From Puccinia triticina (Eukaryota > Basidiomycota > Pucciniomycetes > Pucciniales > Pucciniaceae): a DNA stretch of 64,000 bases. The position numbers and the translations under genes were made by a program. Positions 57,686 through 64,000 of the stretch are shown here, in pieces. Position 1 is the stretch's first letter; the number at the start of each line of letters is the position of its first letter. Location of the stretch: the NCBI RefSeq assembly GCF_026914185.1, contig NC_070563.1, forward strand, positions 6,717,001-6,781,000, read 5' to 3'. The notes under the pieces are model-generated. The model made no database searches. It was not told where the DNA came from and saw only the letters and a program-made list of their open reading frames with translations.

Positions 57686-58869
57686 CACTACAATCATTAT
57701 GTACTTTACATGCATGTATAGCAGTTCAAAGTCATGGTATAGCGGTTGTGTTTTTTTAAAGTAATACAGATTGTATTATTGAATTGAAGAAGCAAGTGAC
57801 TTGGTATAGTTTCAAATTTACATCTTTGTGTCAAAATTTGTCTTTGAAAATGGCCCATTAGCAAGAGTTTGCACCATTATCTGGAATATAAGTTGGTTTG
57901 CATCAGTGTGTAATGCCACAATCAGTGAGGAGAGTGTTTTTTATGAGAGAATATTCAATGGAGAACAATTGGGCACCATTAGATTTACAATCTTGGCATT
58001 TTTCCACCCCAATGTGCATGCTTGCAGCCTAAATAGCAGGATTTTCACCTGGTTTTGCTGTTTTGCACCAGTGTGTAAAGCCACAATCAGTCAGGAGAGC
58101 ATTTATTATGGAAGATTATTCAATTACAAACATTTGGGGACCATTCAATTTACATTTGCGGCATTTTTCCACCCCAATGTGCATGCTCGCAGCCTAAATA
58201 GCTGGATTTTCACCTCACCAGGAAAAAACAATGATCACTTGTCTGTAAATGAAATAAAAAAGTTCAAAGGGGCCTTTGTATTTTGCTATGTCACTTGTTG
58301 ACAAGTGATAATTGTTTTTTCTTTTTTCCTGGTGCCTGTTTTTGCTGTTTTGCACCAGTGTGTAATGCCACAATCAGTGAGGAGAGCATTTTTTATGGAG
58401 GATTATTCAATGGAGAATATTTGGGAACCATTCAATTTACATTTGCGCCATTTTTCCACACCAAGTGCATCCTTGCAGCCCCAATAGCAAGATTTTCGCC
58501 TGTTTTTGCTGTTTTGCACCAGCGTGTAATGCCACAATCAGTGAGAAGAGTATTTATTATGGAAGATTATTCAATGGAAAACATTTGGGCACCATTTGAT
58601 TCACAGTTGCAGAATTTGTCCACCCCAACATGCATGCTACTAGCTACTTCTATTCCAGATGATGAGGGAAAATGCTGCTAATGAGCCATTTTCAAAGATG
58701 CATTTTCACATGAAGATGTAAATTTGAAACTATACAAATTCAGTTGCTTCTTCAATTCAATAATACAATCTGGATTACTTTAAAAAAAATGCAACCGCTA
58801 TATGTCAAACAACTATACCATGACTTTGAATCGCTATACATGCATGTAAAGTACATAATGTTTGTAGTG
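57686..58869. mobile_element. CACTA element built from tandem repeats
   Basis: Begins CACTACAATCATTATGTACT and ends with the inverse CACTACAAACATTATGTACT, with inverted repeats extending about 150-200 bases, flanked by AAC (57683-57685 and 58870-58872). CACTA ends and a 3-base duplication define the superfamily. The interior is four tandem units of about 165 bases (CAGTGTGTAATGCC at 57904, 58069, 58356 and 58520). No transposase is encoded. Confidence 0.9.
58216..58334. mobile_element. 119-base MITE nested in the CACTA element
   Basis: Ends CACCAGGAAAAAACAATGAT and CCTGGTG, flanked by CCT (58213-58215 and 58335-58337). The other tandem units show the uninterrupted TTTTCACCTGGTTTTGCTG (58043-58060) or TTTTCGCCTGTTTTTGCTG, so the boundaries are exact. 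Its CACCAGG ends and 3-base duplication link it to the larger CACCAGGGG elements. Confidence 0.85.
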
Positions 58870-58974
58870 AACATTGAGGGCTTGACCCCTTGACGCGCTT
58901 CTAGAGCACTGTGGTGTGCCAAATCTGTTTCAAGTATCAAATTACATGAAGTGATGGTTGAATACAGGAGAAGG

Positions 58975-59640
58975 AGGTCTATTCTTAGATTTATTATTGC
59001 ATAATTAGATTCTACAGGTCATTTAACCCCTAGTCACTCACTTGAACCACTAGGATAGCTCCACTCAGTCAAAAGTTATTTTGGTTAGATGTTTTTGATC
59101 CAACATAAGTATAGTACATTGGTAGTACACAATATGGTATTAGAGCCAACCACACCTGGGTCATATTTTTTGTGCATATTCAATTAGATTTAAGGCTAGA
59201 ACCACAAGTTGGCCATATTTGTATGCATATTCAATTAGACTTAGGGCTAGAACCACAATTTGGCCGCCTTGTAGATAGACTATATAAGGAGCCCTTCCTC
59301 CCCTCTCATCTGAATTCAGCATGTGAATAGCAGCCACCAACCAACCAGTCACTCATTCATTTAACAGTGTGATCTCAAACATCCACTCACCCAACACCTG
59401 TGATCATAATCAGGTTCTTAAATAGCTTGTGTCATTGCACATCATCTACATTGTTTGATCTAAGTCTGATAGAGACTACTGCACATAGTGATCTCTATCA
59501 AGGTTTTGCCACCACAATAAATAAATTTTGTTGTCAGAATCCTTGTGTAGTACAATAGAGGGGCAGGTCCTTCAAACCACCCGTAACATAAATATTGCTT
59601 AACTGCAATATCATATTTGTTATCTCCCCCTCACAGAACT
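58975..59640 (+). repeat. LTR-like dispersed repeat with a copia-type primer site
   Basis: Contains GATTCTACAGG, CCCCTAGTCACTCAC, then TGGTATTAGAGCC (59134-59146), close to the initiator-tRNA primer-binding site used by copia elements, then ACCACAAGTTGGCC and CTATATAAGGAGCCC with a TATA box. No polymerase follows. The right part (59455-59640) is the inverse of 54470-54690. Boundaries are unresolved. Confidence 0.4.
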
Positions 59641-60360
59641 GCCACCCATCTCAAAGGAGTTCTCACAGCGCAGAGGGAAAGGCGTCAACTTAACATTGCT
59701 GGAGTGGTTGGCAAACAAAGGTGCAGGACCCTTGTTGGTCCAACAACGTTGGCGCGCCCGCCCCTCTTCACCAGGATGCTGTTGTGACAACCAATTGGTG
59801 TACTGATGGGCCTCAATCCGGCAAAGATTCCAAGAGAAGTGTGTCTTGAAGCAAATCTGACAAGCCCCAACGCAAATGCATGCATAAAACTGTTCAAACA
59901 ACACCTTTCTGCATGGATGCTGACACCTTTCTGTTTCATTTTAGCTGCAGCATATGTGGCAAAGATTTAATTGACCCAGCGCATTGGCATTTCATAAAAC
60001 CATTCATATATTGGTGGTGAAAGATGTAAGCGCCCGTTTTCTCCATTAGCTAACCTACTATGCACCAATGTTGAGCTCAGTCAGGACGCTGATTGCTTGA
60101 TCTTTTGGAACTGTAGCCAACTTTTGTAACTTCTGCGGCAGGTCTTTCTCCAATCTTTCCAATCTGAGAAGGTTAGTGAAATCCATGTGATGAAGAAAAA
60201 CTTCCGGATTCAATACTGATGATCATTTGTTGCACAAATCACTCCTACCCCAGGCATCAATGACAGCTTCATGTATTGGAATCTCAAATGCGGTTACCAG
60301 AAATACCCGGTCCCACCAGTGAACTCAATGCTTACAACTTTGGCTTGCAAATTCGGTTTT
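59641..60360 (-). pseudogene. Degenerate coding region, family unknown
   Basis: On minus, about 60225-60060 reads NPEVFLHHMDFTNLLRLERL and LATVPKDQAISVLTELN, and about 59900-59640 reads CVGACQICFKTHFSWNL and YTNWLSQQHPGEE, with stops and frame changes between. The amino-acid texture is protein-like and Cys-rich, but I do not recognise a family. Given the surroundings, a dead transposon gene is the likeliest source. Confidence 0.3.
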
Positions 60361-60973
60361 AAATTGTATTGAGGATGCAGAGACAAAAAATCCTTGATTG
60401 GCATTGCACTCCACCTTTCACCTCTTGACTCCTCTGGCTCTCCAGATTTGGAGTTTGCACACTCCACAACAAATTGGAAAATCAGTTTATGAATTGTGTT
60501 TTTGACAAGGAATCAGTTATAACGAGATGCCAGGAAACATAAACCCCAACAGCCCTCCCATCACACAAATAATGTTGGGAAAGTTCCATGATATTGTATA
60601 CTATCACCAGAAAATTACTTCTATCTTTTTTATTGCCGCTCTTTTCATATCTTTTTCCATCTTTCACACTCATGGTATCGTCTTGTTTGATGAATCAGTC
60701 ATCTCACCTAGGAGTTCTTCTACATTGTTTGATCCAATTTCTCTGTCTTTCAGGTATTGTGCACACCCTGTACATACCTCACTTCCATCATTAGAAAACC
60801 CGGTTTCACATAAACAACTCTTCCTCTTTACGATCCAGTTCTATTACCCTGGCAATTTCTTGAGCTTTGAACTTTGTTATTTTTTCACTCTTTTGACAAA
60901 ATGACCAACTTGTGATATAAACCTGCTTTGCGGAACAATGTTATGATGAAGAATTTGGGGAAAATTCAATAGA
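60361..60973. other. Gene-free sequence
   Basis: A 125-codon open frame at 60527-60904 (plus) is Phe/Ser-rich with no domain and is not called. The region lies downstream of the small gene at 60974-61439. Confidence 0.35.
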
Positions 60974-61439
60974 TTACTGCCTGGGTTTGTGGTTCGGAGT
61001 GGCTCCATTGCCTTGGTGCGGGACTCCAATCCGCCCATGAAGGCAACTGTCAAGGGTCGTTTGGGCTGACACTAAGTCTTGACATATTTCGCCAATCCGT
61101 GCTGTGATCCGACGCTTGCTGCGGACAAGCATGGCTTCAATTTCCGCTAGCTCTTTTGCAGACAGCTGTGTTGGGCGCTCTATCAATCATTCAAAGAAAG
61201 CAAAGTGTAAAAAGCTGACATTCAATATGAATATGCGCATCAAAAAAACTCATGATGTGCTTACTGATACTCCAAGTTGCGTGTTGTTGAGTTCCAGCTT
61301 GGACGGGGGCAAGTTGCCCATTTCCAGCTGAGGAATCAGAAAGGGGCTTGTCGGTTTGAGCTGTGTAAGGTAGGGAAGTCAGAAACAATTTGAATTGAAA
61401 TAAAAGACACAAGTTTTGCTAACATTGTTGAGCGGCCAT
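60974..61439 (-). CDS. Small three-exon gene, 105-residue hypothetical protein
   Basis: Three exons on minus: 61439-61424, 61360-61265 and 61179-60974; they sum to 318 bases, 105 codons plus TAA, with introns of 63 and 85 bases (GTTAGC...ACACAG and GTAAGC...GATAG) whose phases agree. The protein starts MAAQQSQTDKP, has a Gln/Ala-rich polar N-terminus, then an amphipathic, charged helix-like middle (QLSAKELAEIEAMLVRSKRR to DLVSAQTTLDSC) and a polar tail. There is no signal peptide or membrane segment. The helical pattern suggests a small coiled-coil subunit of some complex, but I do not recognise a family. Intact splice sites and phases in a repeat-rich area argue that it is a real gene. Confidence 0.55.
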
Positions 61440-61615
61440 TTTGGACGGTGTGGGTGTGGCAGTTAAGTGGGGAAGGGCAGGGCACAGGAATATGGACACC
61501 CGGTAAAATATGCAAACTTTGGGACTGTTGCAAAGATATGAAAGGAGGATGAATCCACCTGAAATCACAAATTTAACCAAAAATGGGCGACCGGATGCGG
61601 TGAAACAGTGAGAAG

Positions 61616-62680
61616 TACGGAAGCCCTAGAGGGACACGCATCCGGCCACTGTTTTGAAAAATCAAAAAATGTGATTTTACAAAATACAGATGCATGAAAC
61701 GTGTACCACATGTACACACCTTCCAACTTTGGGATTCCATGAAACCAGAAGTTGGATTCTTGAATCAATGGCCGGTGGAGATTGGTCATCGATAGGAGTC
61801 CACACCTCCGTTGATGCCCGGCCCGTACCGGCCGTCAATAGTCACTCGCCACATTCTTGATGACCGGTTTGTTCCGGTCGTCGAGAAGAAGATGTACTTC
61901 TCAAGATGACTGGTTTGTTCCGGTCATCGAGAGGAGTTATGTACTTCCCAAGATCCGGAACGAACCGGTCATCAAGAGAAAGATGTACTCCTCAAAACGA
62001 CCGGAATGAACCGGTCATCGAGAGAGTGATGTACTCCTCACAACGACCGGAACAAACCGGTCATCTTGAGGAGTAGATTGATGGCCGGTTTGTTCCGATC
62101 ATCGAGGGAGTATGCACTCCTCCCAATGACCGGTTCATTCCGGTCATCTAGAGGAGTACATACTCCTCCCGAAGACCGGTTCATTCCGGCCATCTAGAGG
62201 AGTACATACTCCTCCCAATGACCGGTTCATTCCGGCCATCTAGAGGAGTACATACTCCTCCCGATGACCGGTTCGTTCCGGTCATCCTGAGGAGTACATA
62301 CTCCTCTCGATGACCGGTTTGTTCTGGTCATCTACAGGAGCGTATACTCATCTCGATGACCAAGAGGACAGCCCATTGAGGGGAGCCCTCAATGACCAAA
62401 CGGACCTGCCATCGAGGGGAATACATTCCCAATGGCCGGTGTGTACCGCTCTGGCTGACCGGTCAGTACCGGTGACCAAGGAGTTGTTGATGAATCCGCG
62501 GTCCCATGGTACGCCTTCTCAAGCTCTCACATGAAAACATGAGCTCTGAGATTCATGGAATCCCAAAGTTGGAAGGTTTATACATGTGGTACATGTTTCA
62601 TGCATCTGTATTTTGTGAAATAGCATTTTGTTGATTTTTCCAAACAGTGGCCGGATGCGTGTCCCTCTAGGGCTTCCATA
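61616..62680. mobile_element. Foldback element with ~130-base inverted ends and a minisatellite core
   Basis: Left end 61616-61746 and right end 62550-62680 are inverted copies with moderate divergence; the outermost bases are TACGGAAGCCCTAGAGGG and, inverted, TATGGAAGCCCTAGAGGG. GAGAAG stands directly outside both ends (61610-61615 and 62681-62686). The interior is the palindromic array 61766-62484 with no transposase. Long inverted ends recall Mutator-like or foldback elements, but a 6-base duplication is unusual and the superfamily is open. Confidence 0.75.
61766..62484. repeat. Palindromic minisatellite array A5
   Basis: Units of GATGACCGGTTTGTTCCGG or GACCGGTTCATTCCGG with TCATCTAGAGGAGTACATAC spacers. 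The loops TTTGTT and TTCATT are typical of this array. It lies wholly between the inverted ends of the foldback element. Confidence 0.85.
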
Positions 62681-62744
62681 GAGAAGTGAAATGTGACTGA
62701 AACACGGGTCAACCTGAGCTGGATACAGAAGCCCTGGACCGACA

Positions 62745-63895
62745 CTAAAGATCGCCGTCAGGACCCGCGGGCGGGTACCTGGCACCCGTGCGCGGGTACC
62801 CGCGACCTAGTGTCGGGTACCCGCCCGCGGGTGCCGTGTACGGGTCCGGGTGCGGGATTTCTGGCAAAAAAGCACAAGGTACCCGGATACCCGCCAAAAA
62901 TACCCGCGCCAGGCGGGTCTTCATGGCACCCGGGTACCCGCTTTTACGGTCACCGAGGGGGTTGATTCCTCGAGATGACCGGGACAGATTCTGGTCATCA
63001 AGGGGAATCAGCCCTCTCGATGACATCGAGAGGAATAGTACAGCCCTCTCGATGACCGCATCAAGAAGAATCAGCCCTCCCGATGACCGGGATCTGTCCT
63101 GGTCATCGGGAGGGTTGTTTTCCCTCGATGACCGGGACAGATCCTGGTCATCGGGAGGAATCAACCCCCTCGATGACCGGGACAGACCCCGGTCATTGAG
63201 AGGAATTGAACCCTCTAGGTGACCCGGACAGATCTCGGTCATCAAGGGGAATTAGCCCTCTCGATGACCGGGACAGATCCCGGTCATCGAGAGGAAACAA
63301 CCCTCTCGATGACGGGGACAGAACCCGGTCATCGAGAGAAAACAACACTCTTGATGACCGGGACAGGACCCGGTCATCGAGAGGAAACAACCCTCTCGAT
63401 GACCGTGACAGAACCCGGTCATCGTGAGGAACCAACCCTCTCGATGACCGGGAAAGAACCCGCTCATCGAGAGGGTTGTTTCCTCTCAATGACTGGGACA
63501 GACCCCGGTCATCAAGAGGAAACAAGCCTCTCGATGAGCGGGATCTATCCCGGTCATCGAGAGGAAACAAGCCTCTCGATCAAGCCTCTCGATGAGCGGG
63601 GTCTATCCCGGTCATCGAGAGGAACCATCACTCCTGATGACCAGGATCTGCCCCGGTCATCGAGAGTAGCGCTGGAACTCGCGGGGTACCCGAGCATTTT
63701 ACCCCATCCCGGGCCCCGCCCGGCGGGTATGATCGAATGCCGGGTACTCAAATGATACCAACCGGACCCTACCCGCGGGTATTCGGAGAGTCCCGAGGGT
63801 ACCCGGGTGGCTGTACGGTCCACGAGTATACCCGGCTGACCGAGGCTATACCCGACGGGATGGCGGGTATACCCGCCACCCGGTGAAAAATTCAG
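62745..63895. repeat. CGGGTACCCG blocks flanking a minisatellite
   Basis: Two GC-rich blocks (62745-62945 and 63675-63895) packed with CGGGTACCCG, GCGGGTACC and related palindromes face each other across the array at 62945-63672. The arrangement looks like subterminal repeats of one DNA transposon, with the array as its core. Exact ends and a target duplication were not found. From 63896 to 64000 nothing is recognised. Confidence 0.5.
62945..63672. repeat. Palindromic minisatellite array A6 (45-base period)
   Basis: Units of GATGACCGGGACAGATCCCGG followed by TCATCGAGAGGAAACAACCC, with a period of 45 bases in the regular part (63263, 63308, 63353). Because 45 is a multiple of three, frames stay open on both strands and translate as 15-residue repeats; these are not genes. 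Confidence 0.9.
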
Positions 63896-64000
63896 AGATC
63901 CGCCGCGGGAAGACAACGATCCACCCCCACCCAGTTGATCTATCCTCTACATGTGCTCGGAAAAACCTTGAACTCTCTATTTTTGTCAATCAATTAAATA

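Noticed and set aside
62945..63755. Long overlapping frames on both strands with 15-residue repeats
   Set aside because: The 45-base period keeps any frame open. The repeats are hairpins at DNA level, and no non-repetitive protein part exists.

Overview
The window looks like nuclear DNA of a basidiomycete fungus, most probably a rust (Pucciniales). The basis is inference from intron-rich genes (introns of about 47-129 bases with GT-AG ends), fungal housekeeping proteins (plasma-membrane proton ATPase, phosphoglycerate kinase, fused PABA synthase, Scd6/LSM14) and a very heavy load of transposons, including a Tet-like 2OG-Fe(II) oxygenase gene of the kind known to be expanded in rusts and mushrooms together with DNA transposons. 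There are no operons and no prokaryotic features.

Layout. 1-24,690 is the gene-bearing part: two small MITEs (203-633), PABA/ADC synthase (1886-4571, minus), phosphoglycerate kinase (5627-7472, minus), a tyrosine-recombinase fragment (8067-8300), an AT-rich gap, palindromic minisatellites (11.4-12.8 kb), a duplicated segment (13118-14647), an Scd6/LSM14-like RNA-binding protein (15214-17478, minus), a 13-exon plasma-membrane H+-ATPase with one in-frame TGA (19587-23280, plus) and a C2H2 zinc-finger protein (23757-24685, minus). For all five genes I rebuilt the exons by hand and the exon lengths sum to whole codons.

24,690-64,000 is almost entirely repeats, many with recognisable ends and target-site duplications (TSDs). 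They include a Harbinger-type MITE nested inside another with an exact empty site; a decayed Harbinger DDE transposase cut by another MITE; a 190-base satellite; three full-length copies of a CACCAGGGG-ended element; a Tet-like oxygenase pseudogene split by a 4.3 kb insertion; Myb/SANT-like transposon gene remnants carrying a solo LTR; a young Ty3/gypsy retrotransposon (48584-52672) with no visible gag; a CACTA element built of 165-base tandem repeats; and, near the right end, one small three-exon gene (60974-61439) and two large foldback or minisatellite elements.

The most distinctive feature is a set of palindromic minisatellite arrays with the core GATGACCGG-loop-CCGGTCATC. Each array has its own loop sequence, and at least two of them (probably three) lie inside the terminal inverted repeats of different transposon families. 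A second theme is decay at CpG: stops in the transposon genes, and the single stop in the H+-ATPase, are nearly all TGA where CGA (Arg) is expected.
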